Source: Caulobacter vibrioides (lineage in GTDB: Bacteria > Pseudomonadota > Alphaproteobacteria > Caulobacterales > Caulobacteraceae). From it: DNA of 64,000 bases. Position 1 is the stretch's first letter, and each line of letters begins with the position of its first letter. A program made the translations under genes and the position numbers. Location of the stretch: the NCBI RefSeq assembly GCF_002310375.3, contig NZ_CP023315.3, forward strand, positions 2,418,001 through 2,482,000, read 5' to 3'. Below the pieces are notes generated by a model that saw only the letters and a list, made by a program, of their open reading frames with translations, did not search any database and was not told the origin of the DNA. Shown piece after piece: positions 32,242 through 40,092 of this stretch.

Positions 32242-32302
32242 TTAGAGACATCGCAAACCCCGAAAGCGGGGGACGTGCCGGATTCGAGGGAGGACTTGCG
32301 GC

Positions 32303-33121
32303 GTGACCGTTTCTGAGGCCGACAGCGAGATTTTCGCCCCCACGGCCATCGCCCCCCAATTCGTCAAGGCGCGCCAACAGGGCGTCAGCGTTCCTGGCTA
32401 TCCCGGCGGCGTCATTCCGCCCAGCATGGCCGACGGCTATGCGGTTCAAGACATCGCGATCGACCTGTGGCCCGATGAGCTGGTCGGCTGGAAGGTCGGC
32501 CTCGTGCCGCCGCAGCACCGCGAGCGCCTGGGCGCCGAGCGTCTGGCCGGCTGCATCTTCAAGTCCAAGGTCCAACAGGCCGCGTCGGGCGAAGCCAACA
32601 GGTTCCGCGCCATCGAGGGCGGCTTCTGCGCGGTTGAGGCCGAGTTCATCATCCGCCTGGGCAAGGACGCCCCCGAAGGCAAGACCGACTGGACGATCGA
32701 GGAAGCCGCAGACTACGTCGGCGAACTCCTCGTCGGCGTCGAGATCGCCGGCAGCCCCCTGAAGACCATCAACGCGCTGGGCCCCACGGTCGTGGCGTCC
32801 GACTTCGGCAACAACGATGGTCAGATCATTGGTCAGGCCATTTCCAACTGGCGCGACATCGCCTGGGAGGATATGCCGGTCGAGACCTTCATTAACGGCA
32901 AGTCGGTCGGTACGGCGTCCGCCGCGACCATTCCCGGCTCGCCGCTCGCCGCCCTCGCCTTTCTGCTCGGAACCGTCGCCGCGCGCGGCAAGCCGCTGAA
33001 GAAGGGCCAGATCGTCACCACCGGCGCCACCACGGGCATTCATGACGTGGTCGCCGGCGATGTGGCCCACGTCAGTTTCGGCCCGTTCGGAACGGTGGAC
33101 TGCGTGGCCGTCCCGGCCTGA
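32303..33121 (+). CDS. 2-keto-4-pentenoate hydratase/fumarylacetoacetase-family protein
   Basis: A 272-residue FAH-fold enzyme of the hydratase/decarboxylase branch (MhpD/HpaH/DmpH-like). Visible conserved pieces are WKVGLVPPQHRERLGAE near residue 60, a metal-site region with AVEAEFIIRLG, VGVEIAGSP and the C-terminal GQIVTTGATTGIHDV. Such enzymes act on 2-keto acids with a bound divalent metal. The GTG start has a GGGAGGA site. It shares the uronate-type operator and lies 46 bases before an MFS transporter, so its substrate may be a keto-acid intermediate of uronate breakdown rather than an aromatic one; this is inference. Confidence 0.82.
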   Translation: MTVSEADSEIFAPTAIAPQFVKARQQGVSVPGYPGGVIPPSMADGYAVQDIAIDLWPDELVGWKVGLVPPQHRERLGAERLAGCIFKSKVQQAASGEANRFRAIEGGFCAVEAEFIIRLGKDAPEGKTDWTIEEAADYVGELLVGVEIAGSPLKTINALGPTVVASDFGNNDGQIIGQAISNWRDIAWEDMPVETFINGKSVGTASAATIPGSPLAALAFLLGTVAARGKPLKKGQIVTTGATTGIHDVVAGDVAHVSFGPFGTVDCVAVPA

Positions 33122-33167
33122 CGCCAATAATAATGCGACAAGAGTAACTGGGAAGGAAGCTAAGCTT

Positions 33168-34442
33168 ATGGACGTGCCAAAGCCCCCAGAGCCCTCCGAG
33201 AAGATCGGGCGGTATCGCTGGATCATCGTCACCCTGCTATTCTTCGCGATGGTCATCAACTACGTCGATCGCCAGACGATCGGCTTTCTGAAGACCGACC
33301 TGTCCAAGGAATTTGGCTGGAGCGAGAGCGATTACGCCGACCTCGTCTTCTACTTCCAGCTCTCCTACGCCGTGGCTTACCTCGTCTGGGGTAAGATCAT
33401 GGACAAGATCGGGGCCCGCTGGGGCTTCGGCATCGCCTTCCTGATCTGGCAAGTCGCGCATATCGCCCACGCCGGCGCGCGCGGTCTGACGGGCTTCATC
33501 TTCGCCCGCATGGCGCTGGGCGTCGGCGAGGCCGGCGGCTTCCCGGGCGGCATCAAGGCCGTCACCGAGTGGTTCCCCAAGAAGGAACGCGCCTTCGCCA
33601 CCGGCATCTTCAACGCCGGCACCAATATCGGCGCCATCGTCACGCCGCTGGTCGTTCCGGCCATCGTGCTGACCTGGGGCTGGCAGATGGCCTTCATCGT
33701 CACCGGCGTCGCGGGCCTCATCTGGCTGCCCATCTGGCTGCTGGTCTATCGCAGCCCGCGCGAGACCAAGAGCCTGTCGGCCGCCGAACTGGCGCATATC
33801 GAGCAGGATCCGGCCGACCCGGTCGAGAAGATCGCCTGGACCAAGCTGCTGACCAAGCGCGAGACCTGGGCCTACGCCCTGGGCAAGTTCCTGATCGACC
33901 CGATCTGGTGGATGTTCCTGTTCTGGCTGCCCGACTTCCTGGGCAAGCGCTATGGCATGGACCTCAAGACCTTCGGCCCGCCGATCGTGGCCATCTATCT
34001 GCTGTCGGATGTCGGTAGCGTCGGCGGCGGTTGGCTGTCCTCGCGCCTGCTGAAGAACGGCGCCAGCATCAACAAGGCCCGCAAGCTGACCATGCTGGTC
34101 TGCGCCCTGCTGGCCGTGCCGGTGATGTTCGCCTCGTTCGCGGACTCGGTCTGGCTGGCCGTGCTGATCATCGGCGTCGCCACCGCCGCTCACCAAGGCT
34201 TCTCGGCCAACCTCTACACCCTGCCCTCGGACGTGTTCCCGCGCGGTGCGGTCGGCTCGGTCGTCGGTATCGGCGGCATGCTGGGCGCCGTCGGCGGCAT
34301 GGTGTTCTCGAAGTACATCGGCGGCGTGCTGGAAAGCATCGGCACCTACACGCCGATCTTCATCGTGGCCGGCAGCGCCTATCTGATCGCCCTTCTGGTC
34401 GTCCATCTGCTTACGCCCAAGATGGAGCCGGTGAAGATCTAA
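33168..34442 (+). CDS. MFS transporter, anion:cation symporter (hexuronate transporter-like)
   Basis: A 424-residue major facilitator with 12 predicted helices. It resembles the ACS family containing ExuT and tartrate/galactarate permeases: TLLFFAMVINYVDRQTIGFL in helix 1, RMALGVGEAGGFPGGIKAVTEWFPKKERAFA after helix 4, and GIFNAGTNIGAIVTPLVVP in helix 5. The start at 33168 has a GGAAGGAAG site. It follows the hydratase in one operon with the LacI-type operator in front and ends at a strong terminator. The operator supports hexuronate uptake; exact substrate is inferred. Confidence 0.88.
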   Translation: MDVPKPPEPSEKIGRYRWIIVTLLFFAMVINYVDRQTIGFLKTDLSKEFGWSESDYADLVFYFQLSYAVAYLVWGKIMDKIGARWGFGIAFLIWQVAHIAHAGARGLTGFIFARMALGVGEAGGFPGGIKAVTEWFPKKERAFATGIFNAGTNIGAIVTPLVVPAIVLTWGWQMAFIVTGVAGLIWLPIWLLVYRSPRETKSLSAAELAHIEQDPADPVEKIAWTKLLTKRETWAYALGKFLIDPIWWMFLFWLPDFLGKRYGMDLKTFGPPIVAIYLLSDVGSVGGGWLSSRLLKNGASINKARKLTMLVCALLAVPVMFASFADSVWLAVLIIGVATAAHQGFSANLYTLPSDVFPRGAVGSVVGIGGMLGAVGGMVFSKYIGGVLESIGTYTPIFIVAGSAYLIALLVVHLLTPKMEPVKI

Positions 34443-34470
34443 CCGCCGCGCTTCATGCAAAGACGATCTG

Positions 34471-34498
34471 GGCCGGGGAGCGATCCCCGGCCCTTTTC
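34471..34498 (+). terminator. Intrinsic terminator of the hydratase/MFS operon
   Basis: A perfect 10-base stem GGGCCGGGGA/TCCCCGGCCC with a GCGA tetraloop and TTTT, 28 bases after the transporter stop. Confidence 0.92.
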
Positions 34499-34563
34499 GT
34501 ATCGACCCCGAGCTTGGGGACATCCGGGCTGGCGCGGCGCGAAAAGCGCTCTAAGTAGGAGTC

Positions 34564-35790
34564 ATGCGCACACCCTTGCTCACCGCCTCCGCCGCCCTCG
34601 CCGCCGCCTTGGCCGCCTGTGGTCCCGCTCCCGCTCAGCCCGGTCAGGCCGGCGCGCCCGTCGAGAGCCGCGCGCCCAACTCGCCCGACCAGAAGCCCGC
34701 CTTCGCGAACCAGACCCGCGCGCCGGGCCTGGTCTCAGGCGTCAGCGGCCAGTACCAGACCCTGGCCAGCGGCCTTGACCATCCCTGGGGCATGACCTTC
34801 CTGCCGACCGGCGAGATCCTGCTGACCGAGCGCGCCGGCCGCCTGCGGGTGTTTGGCAAGGACGGCAAGCTCTCGCCCGCCGTGACCGGACTGCCGGCGA
34901 TCTACGCCGAGGGCCAAGGCGGACTGCTCGGGGTCGCGCTCGATCCTGACTACGCCAAGAACGGCCTCGTCTACTGGGCCTACGCCGAGGAAGTCGACGG
35001 CGTGAACGGCACCGCCGTCGCGCGCGGCAAGCTGACCCTGGGCGCTGCGCCCAAGGTCGAGACTGTTCAGGTGATCTGGCGTCAGACGCCGAAGATGGCC
35101 AGCGCCCTGCACTTTGGCGGCCGCCTGGTGTTCGCCCCCGATGGCAAGCTCTTCATCACCACCGGCGAGCGTTCGCTTCCCGCCGGCCGCGTCCAGGCGC
35201 CGAACGCCGACGGAACCCTGGGCAAGGTGGTGCGGATCAACGCCGACGGCTCGATCCCCAGCGACAACCCGCTGGTCAACACCGCCGGCGCCAAGCCGGA
35301 TATCTGGTCACTGGGCCATCGCAACATCCAGGCCGCCACCCTCGACGCCCAAGGCCGGCTGTGGACGGTCGAGCACGGCGCGCGCGGCGGCGACGAGTTG
35401 AACCGCCCAGAGCCGGGCAAGAACTACGGCTGGCCTCTGATCACCTATGGCGAGGAGTACTCGGGCAAGGCGATCAGCGACGGCGCCACCCAGAAGGACG
35501 GTCTGGAGCAGCCGGTCTACTACTGGGATCCGGTGATCGCCCCGTCCGGCATGAGCTTCTACAACGGAGCGCTGTTCCCGGCGCTCAAGGGCAGCCTGCT
35601 GGTCGGCTCGCTGCGCGAACAGCATGTCGCGCGCCTGGTGCTGAAGGACGACAAGGTGGTCGGCGAGGAGCGCCTGTTCACCGACATCGGCGGCCGCGTC
35701 CGCGACGTGGTCACCGGTCCCGACGGCGCGATCTACGTGCTGACCGACGAAGGCGACGGCAAGCTGATCAAGATCACGCCCAAGGGCTGA
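34564..35790 (+). CDS. PQQ-dependent sugar dehydrogenase lipoprotein (YliI/Asd-like)
   Basis: A 408-residue six-bladed beta-propeller of the glucose/sorbosone dehydrogenase family (soluble aldose sugar dehydrogenase). The lipoprotein signal [19 protein letters not shown] has a LAAC lipobox. The propeller starts at [24 protein letters not shown] and carries the PQQ/calcium-binding segments [20 protein letters not shown] and [17 protein letters not shown]. It oxidises aldoses in the periplasm if PQQ is available. A GTAGGAG site precedes the ATG and a strong terminator follows, so it is monocistronic. Confidence 0.92.
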   Translation: MRTPLLTASAALAAALAACGPAPAQPGQAGAPVESRAPNSPDQKPAFANQTRAPGLVSGVSGQYQTLASGLDHPWGMTFLPTGEILLTERAGRLRVFGKDGKLSPAVTGLPAIYAEGQGGLLGVALDPDYAKNGLVYWAYAEEVDGVNGTAVARGKLTLGAAPKVETVQVIWRQTPKMASALHFGGRLVFAPDGKLFITTGERSLPAGRVQAPNADGTLGKVVRINADGSIPSDNPLVNTAGAKPDIWSLGHRNIQAATLDAQGRLWTVEHGARGGDELNRPEPGKNYGWPLITYGEEYSGKAISDGATQKDGLEQPVYYWDPVIAPSGMSFYNGALFPALKGSLLVGSLREQHVARLVLKDDKVVGEERLFTDIGGRVRDVVTGPDGAIYVLTDEGDGKLIKITPKG

Positions 35791-35801
35791 TCGCTCAGAC
35801 G

Positions 35802-35830
35802 GGGCCTGGGCGGCGACGCCCAGGCCCTTT
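35802..35830 (+). terminator. Intrinsic terminator of the sugar dehydrogenase gene
   Basis: Perfect 11-base stem GGGCCTGGGCG/CGCCCAGGCCC with a GCGA loop followed by TTTCT, starting 11 bases after the stop. It may also act on the convergent arsH transcript. Confidence 0.85.
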
Positions 35831-35850
35831 CTCGTTGAGATTGGCGCCCG

Positions 35851-36606
35851 TCACTGGGGCGTGGTCTCGTGTTTCATGGCCTCGGCCGCCAGCGCGACAT
35901 GCTCGGGGATGCGCCCGTGGGCCTTCCGCTCGCTGTAGCGATCGACCAGATAGTCGGCGCGGTCGCGCGTCAGCAGGGTGAACTTCACCAGCTCCTCCAT
36001 CACGTCGACCACGCGGTCATAGTAGCTGGACGGCAGCATGCGGTCGTTGTCGTCGAACTCGCGGAAGGCCATCGCCACCGACGACTGGTTGGGGATGGTG
36101 ATCATCCGCATCCAGCGGCCCAGGAGGCGCAGGGTGTTGACCGCGTTGAACGATTGGGACCCGCCGCTGACCTGCATCACCGCCAGGGTCTTGCCCTGGG
36201 TGGGGCGCACGCTGCCGATCTCCAGCGGTATCCAGTCGATCTGGGCCTTGATGATGCCGGTGATCGCGCCGTGTCGCTCGGGGCTGCACCAGACCTGCCC
36301 CTCGGACCATTGGCACAGCGCGCGTAGCTCCTGCACCTTGGGGTGATCGGGACCGGTGGCGTCGGGCAGCGGCAGATCGCGGGGATCGAAGATGCGCGTC
36401 TCGCAGCCCAAGGCTTGAAGAATCCGCGCGGCTTCCTCGACCAGCAGGCGGCTGAACGAGCGCTCGCGCAGCGACCCGTACAGCAGCAGGATGCGCGGCG
36501 GATGGGCGGCGCGGACATCAACCTCCAGGCGCGCCTCATCGATCTTGGCCAGGAACTTCGGATCGAGGGCGGGGAACTCGGACAACGGCGCCTCCAGCAT
36601 GGTCAT
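35851..36606 (-). CDS. arsH: NADPH-dependent FMN reductase ArsH
   Basis: Flavodoxin-like FMN reductase of 251 residues from the arsenic operon; ArsH enzymes oxidise trivalent organoarsenicals and also reduce quinones and metals. The flavin-binding loop [15 protein letters not shown] and the segments [25 protein letters not shown] and [14 protein letters not shown] are characteristic. Two Met codons, 36606 and 36600, are close together; the first is used. It is divergent from arsR-aqpS-arsC, sharing the palindromes at 36614-36642, so ArsR likely controls both directions. Confidence 0.93.
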   Translation of the reverse strand: MTMLEAPLSEFPALDPKFLAKIDEARLEVDVRAAHPPRILLLYGSLRERSFSRLLVEEAARILQALGCETRIFDPRDLPLPDATGPDHPKVQELRALCQWSEGQVWCSPERHGAITGIIKAQIDWIPLEIGSVRPTQGKTLAVMQVSGGSQSFNAVNTLRLLGRWMRMITIPNQSSVAMAFREFDDNDRMLPSSYYDRVVDVMEELVKFTLLTRDRADYLVDRYSERKAHGRIPEHVALAAEAMKHETTPQ

Positions 36607-36613
36607 TGAACTG

Positions 36614-36642
36614 TCGAATAATTCGAGCATATTGGAAATATG
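36614..36642. promoter_or_regulatory. Paired palindromes between arsH and arsR (ArsR operators)
   Basis: Two perfect AT-rich palindromes lie back to back: TCGAAT-A-ATTCGA (36614-36626) and CATATT-GGA-AATATG (36628-36642). The second includes the arsR start codon. Their placement in the 33-base divergent gap suits ArsR repression of both transcripts, with arsenite releasing it. Confidence 0.6.
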
Positions 36643-36993
36643 GAATCGAAAGCCGCTGTCAACATGCTGTCCGCCCTGGGCCATGACGGGCGCCTGGCCA
36701 TCTTCCGCCTGCTGGTGCAGGCCGGCCCCGCCGGCGTCGCCGCGGGCGAGATCGCCAGAGCGCTCAAGGTGCTGCCCAACAGCCTGTCGGCCAATCTCAA
36801 CGTGCTGTCCCACGCCGGACTGATCGCCTCGCGCCGCGACGGCCGCTCGATCATCTACACGGCCGACTATGACGCCATGACCGGTCTGCTGGGGTTTCTG
36901 CTGGAAGACTGCTGCGCGGGCGCGCCGCAGATCTGCGCGCCGCTCAGCGCGATCGTCAGCGGCGGCATGGCCTGCGGGGCGGCCAAGGCGTGA
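36640..36993 (+). CDS. arsR: ArsR/SmtB-family arsenic-responsive repressor
   Basis: A 117-residue winged-helix repressor. The recognition region is [35 protein letters not shown]. The metal site is not in the classical alpha-3 helix; instead Cys residues cluster near the C terminus in [11 protein letters not shown] and MACG, as in ArsR subtypes with C-terminal As(III) thiol ligands. The stop overlaps the aqpS GTG (GTGA). It is the first gene of arsR-aqpS-arsC. Confidence 0.93.
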   Translation: MESKAAVNMLSALGHDGRLAIFRLLVQAGPAGVAAGEIARALKVLPNSLSANLNVLSHAGLIASRRDGRSIIYTADYDAMTGLLGFLLEDCCAGAPQICAPLSAIVSGGMACGAAKA

Positions 36994-37664
36994 GCCCGTT
37001 CGATACGCCGCGCCGCCTCGTCGCCGAAGCCCTGGGCACGGCCTTGCTGCTGGCTGTCGTGGTCGGCTCGGGGATCATGGGCGAGCGCCTGTCGGGCGGA
37101 AACGTCGCCATCGCCCTGCTGGGCAACACCCTGGCCACCGGGGCGGCCCTGGTCGTGTTGATCTGGGTGTTCGGCCCGATCTCCGGCGCGCACTTCAATC
37201 CGGCCGTCACCCTGGTGGCGGCGCTCCGCCGGGAGCTGCCCGTCACCCTGGCCCTGGCCTATCCGTTGGCCCAGATCCTGGGCGGAATCGTCGGCGTCTG
37301 TACGGCGCACGCCATGTTCGGCGAGCCGATCCTGCAGGTCTCGACCAAGCTCCGGCCCGGCGGCGACCAGGCCTTCGCCGAGGTCGTGGCGACCTTCGGT
37401 CTGCTGGCGACCATCCTGGGCGTCAGCCGCTTTCGGCCCGACAGCACGCCGATGGCGGTCGGACTTTACATCACCGCCGCCTACTGGTTCACCGCCTCGA
37501 CCGCGTTCGCCAATCCGGCGGTCACGGTGGCGCGCAGCCTGTCGGACAGCTTCGCCGGCATCGCGCCGGCCAGCGCGCCGGCCTTCATTCTCGCCCAGCT
37601 TGTCGGCGCCCTCTCCGCAGCGGCGCTGTTTGGCTGGCTTCTCAAGACGGACACCTCTCGATGA
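36990..37664 (+). CDS. aqpS: Aquaglyceroporin of the ars operon (AqpS-like MIP channel)
   Basis: A 224-residue MIP-family channel with six helices and two half-helix pore loops: the first NPA in HFNPAVTLV and the second in [19 protein letters not shown]. In Sinorhizobium meliloti AqpS, in an arsR-aqpS-arsC-arsH operon, lets arsenite made by ArsC leave the cell by diffusion, replacing an ArsB or Acr3 pump. The gene content here is the same. GTG start overlaps arsR, and the TGA overlaps the arsC ATG, so all three are coupled. Confidence 0.92.
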   Translation: MSPFDTPRRLVAEALGTALLLAVVVGSGIMGERLSGGNVAIALLGNTLATGAALVVLIWVFGPISGAHFNPAVTLVAALRRELPVTLALAYPLAQILGGIVGVCTAHAMFGEPILQVSTKLRPGGDQAFAEVVATFGLLATILGVSRFRPDSTPMAVGLYITAAYWFTASTAFANPAVTVARSLSDSFAGIAPASAPAFILAQLVGALSAAALFGWLLKTDTSR

Positions 37665-38074
37665 CCGACACCGCCTTCCCGATCACCATCTTCCACAACC
37701 CGGCCTGCGGCACCTCGCGCAACACCGTGGCCATGGTCCAGGCCGCCGGCTACACGCCCGTGGTCGTCGAATATCTGAAGGCCGGCTGGACCCGCGAGCA
37801 GCTGCAGGACCTCGCCGCCAAGTCCGGCGGGTCGCTGCGCGCCCTGATGCGGGAAAAGGGCACGCCGGCCGAGACCCTGGGCCTGCTGGCCGATGAGGTG
37901 TCGGACGAGCGCCTGCTGGACGCGATGGTCGAGCATCCGATCCTGGTGAACCGCCCGATCGTCGTCACGCCATTGGGCGTGAAACTGTGCCGCCCCTCCG
38001 AGCTGGTGCTGGACCTGCTGGACCGCAAGCCCGACCAGTTCAGCAAGGAAGACGGCGAAGTCGTCATCCCGTAA
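37661..38074 (+). CDS. arsC: Arsenate reductase, glutaredoxin-coupled type
   Basis: A 137-residue ArsC of the E. coli plasmid R773 class. The catalytic Cys lies in the N-terminal HNPACGTSRNT motif (H-x3-C-x3-R). The downstream conserved basic residues are in NRPIVVTPLGVKLCRPSE. It reduces arsenate to arsenite with glutathione and glutaredoxin; the product can leave through the adjacent channel. Last gene of the operon; a type B repeat follows. Confidence 0.94.
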   Translation: MTDTAFPITIFHNPACGTSRNTVAMVQAAGYTPVVVEYLKAGWTREQLQDLAAKSGGSLRALMREKGTPAETLGLLADEVSDERLLDAMVEHPILVNRPIVVTPLGVKLCRPSELVLDLLDRKPDQFSKEDGEVVIP

Positions 38075-38124
38075 GGCGCGTGGGCTCTGCGGGCCCAACC
38101 ACCACGCTGAATTCATCTTCTGCC

Positions 38125-38248
38125 GTCATCCCGGCCGGAAGACCGCAGAGCGGGCTGTAGCGCCGGGACCCAGGGGCCACCCCACTGCCGCTTGCCCCTG
38201 GGTCCCGGCTCTCCCCCCGGCTTTCGCCGGGGTACGGCCGGGATGACG
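38125..38248. repeat. Type B intergenic repeat, copy 1
   Basis: A 124-base element bounded by GTCATCCCGGCCG and its complement CGGCCGGGATGAC, with inner arms GGGACCCAGGGG and CCCCTGGGTCCC. Sister copies are at 39959, 45231, 46531 and 52773. It fills most of the 271-base gap after arsC; no gene was seen in the rest. Confidence 0.85.
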
Positions 38249-38345
38249 AGAGGTTTTAGTCTTTGCGGTTTCGGGCCTCATCGTCCCGCAGTGGAAGCCC
38301 CCAAGACTTCCCTCCCCCGCCCCGAACTCTGCTATCACTGAGGCC

Positions 38346-39905
38346 ATGCAGCGCAGGCGTAGCATTCTGATCGTGGGCGGCGGGACGGCCGGCTGGCTGA
38401 CGGCGGCTTACCTAGCCAAGGCGCTGCGGGTGGCCGAACAGAGCCATCTTGAGATCACCCTGCTGGAGTCGCCCGACATCGGCATTGTCGGCGTCGGCGA
38501 GGCCACCTTCCCGACCATTCGTAACACCCTGCGCTTTCTCGGCATCGAGGAGGCGCATTTCATCCGCGAGACCTCGGCGACCTTCAAGCAGGGCATCCGC
38601 TTCGTTGACTGGGCCGAGGCGCCGCGCGACGGCCGTCGCCACAGCTATTTCCACCCGTTCGAGGCCCCCTTCGCCACCGAGGGCACCAGCCTGGCGCCCT
38701 ATTGGCTGCTGCAGAGCGAACAAACCCGCGCCCCGTTCGCCGAGGCCGTGACCATCCAGGCGCGGGTGGCCGATGCGGCCCGCGCGCCCAAGCGTCCGCA
38801 CGAAAGCGACTTCGCGGGGCCCTTGAACTACGCCTACCACTTCGACGCCGCCAAGCTGGCCCAGGTGCTGGCTGACCGCGCCCGCGCGCTGGGGGTTCGA
38901 CACCTGCAAGGCGCGGTGTCGGAGGTGGCGCTGGACGAGTCCGGCGCGATCGCCCATGTCGCCTCGCCAGGCCATGGGGCCCTGAGCGCCGACCTCTTCA
39001 TCGACTGCACCGGCTTCCGCGCCGAGCTGATCGGCAAGGCGCTGGGCTCGCCGTTCAAGTCCGCCAAGCCGGTCCTGTTCGCCGATCGCGCTGTGGCCTG
39101 CCGCGCGCCCTATGAGCGGCCCGACGCGCCGATCCAGAGCTACACCGTCGCCACCGCCCACGAAGCCGGCTGGATCTGGGACATCGCCCTGGCCGGTGGT
39201 CGCGGCGTGGGCTGCGTCTACGCCAGCGACTATATGGACGACGATCGCGCTGAAGCCGTCTTGCGCGACTATCTTGGCAAGGCGGCCGGCGAGATCGAAA
39301 CCCGCAAGATCGCCTTCGACGCCGGCTATCGCGAGCAGCAGTGGATCAAGAACTGCGTCGCGGTGGGCCTGGCGGCCGGCTTCCTGGAGCCGCTGGAGTC
39401 GACCGGCGTCGTGCTGATCGAGGCCGCCGTGGCGATGATCGCCGAGCTCTTTCCGCACTCCGGCCCGGTTAGCGCGCCCGCCCGCCGGTTCAACGACCTG
39501 ATGGCCGCGCGCTTCGACAACATCATCGTCTTCCTGAAGCTGCACTATGCGCTGAGCCGGCGCACCGAGCCGTTCTGGCGCGACAATGTCGATCCGGCCT
39601 CGATCCCCGAGCGGCTGACCGAACTGCTGGAGCAGTGGCGTCACCGCCCGCCGGCGCGGTTCGACTTCATCCTGGATCTCGAGACCTTCGCCTTCTTCAA
39701 CTACCAGTACATTCTGTACGGCATGGGCTTTGAGACCGACCTGGCCGACGGCGCGGGCGAGTTCCCGGACGTGGCGGGCGCAGCCAAGCTGTTCGCCAAG
39801 ATCCGCGGCTTCGCCGACCGCGCCACCCAGGACCTGCCCAGCCACCGCGACCTGATCACCCAGATCAACCGCTTCGGCTTCGACAAGGCGCTCGAGGGGG
39901 TCTGA
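38346..39905 (+). CDS. Flavin-dependent tryptophan halogenase
   Basis: A 519-residue FADH2-dependent halogenase of the PrnA/RebH family. The FAD-binding GGGTAGW is at 11-17. The catalytic Lys81 (K79 of PrnA) is in TFKQGIRF. The family WxWxIP motif appears as WIWDIAL (276-282), with Ala replacing Pro. The active-site Glu351 is in LEPLESTG. Such enzymes chlorinate or brominate tryptophan or related indoles. In Caulobacter they are often near TonB receptors; here the gene is alone, between two type B repeats, with no flavin reductase or peptide synthetase nearby. Substrate unknown. Confidence 0.9.
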   Translation: MQRRRSILIVGGGTAGWLTAAYLAKALRVAEQSHLEITLLESPDIGIVGVGEATFPTIRNTLRFLGIEEAHFIRETSATFKQGIRFVDWAEAPRDGRRHSYFHPFEAPFATEGTSLAPYWLLQSEQTRAPFAEAVTIQARVADAARAPKRPHESDFAGPLNYAYHFDAAKLAQVLADRARALGVRHLQGAVSEVALDESGAIAHVASPGHGALSADLFIDCTGFRAELIGKALGSPFKSAKPVLFADRAVACRAPYERPDAPIQSYTVATAHEAGWIWDIALAGGRGVGCVYASDYMDDDRAEAVLRDYLGKAAGEIETRKIAFDAGYREQQWIKNCVAVGLAAGFLEPLESTGVVLIEAAVAMIAELFPHSGPVSAPARRFNDLMAARFDNIIVFLKLHYALSRRTEPFWRDNVDPASIPERLTELLEQWRHRPPARFDFILDLETFAFFNYQYILYGMGFETDLADGAGEFPDVAGAAKLFAKIRGFADRATQDLPSHRDLITQINRFGFDKALEGV

Positions 39906-39958
39906 GCCCCTGGCAGGGCGGGCTCAGGACGCGAAAGCGCAATGGCCAAACTCCTTTT

Positions 39959-40071
39959 GTCATCCCGGCCGGAAGCCCGCTTGCGGGCTGTAGCGCCGGG
40001 ACCCAGGGGCGACCGCACTGCCGCTTGCCCCTGGGCCCCGGATAGCCTCTGCGAGGCTTCCGGGACGACAA
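39959..40071. repeat. Type B intergenic repeat, copy 2
   Basis: A 113-base element with TGTCATCCCGGCCGG at the left end and TCCGGGACGACA at the right, and the internal GGGACCCAGGGG/CCCCTGGGCCCC arms. It separates the convergent halogenase and serine hydrolase genes and ends 22 bases before the latter's stop. Confidence 0.85.
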
Positions 40072-40092
40072 ATGAAGATGAGGTTGGCCGCC

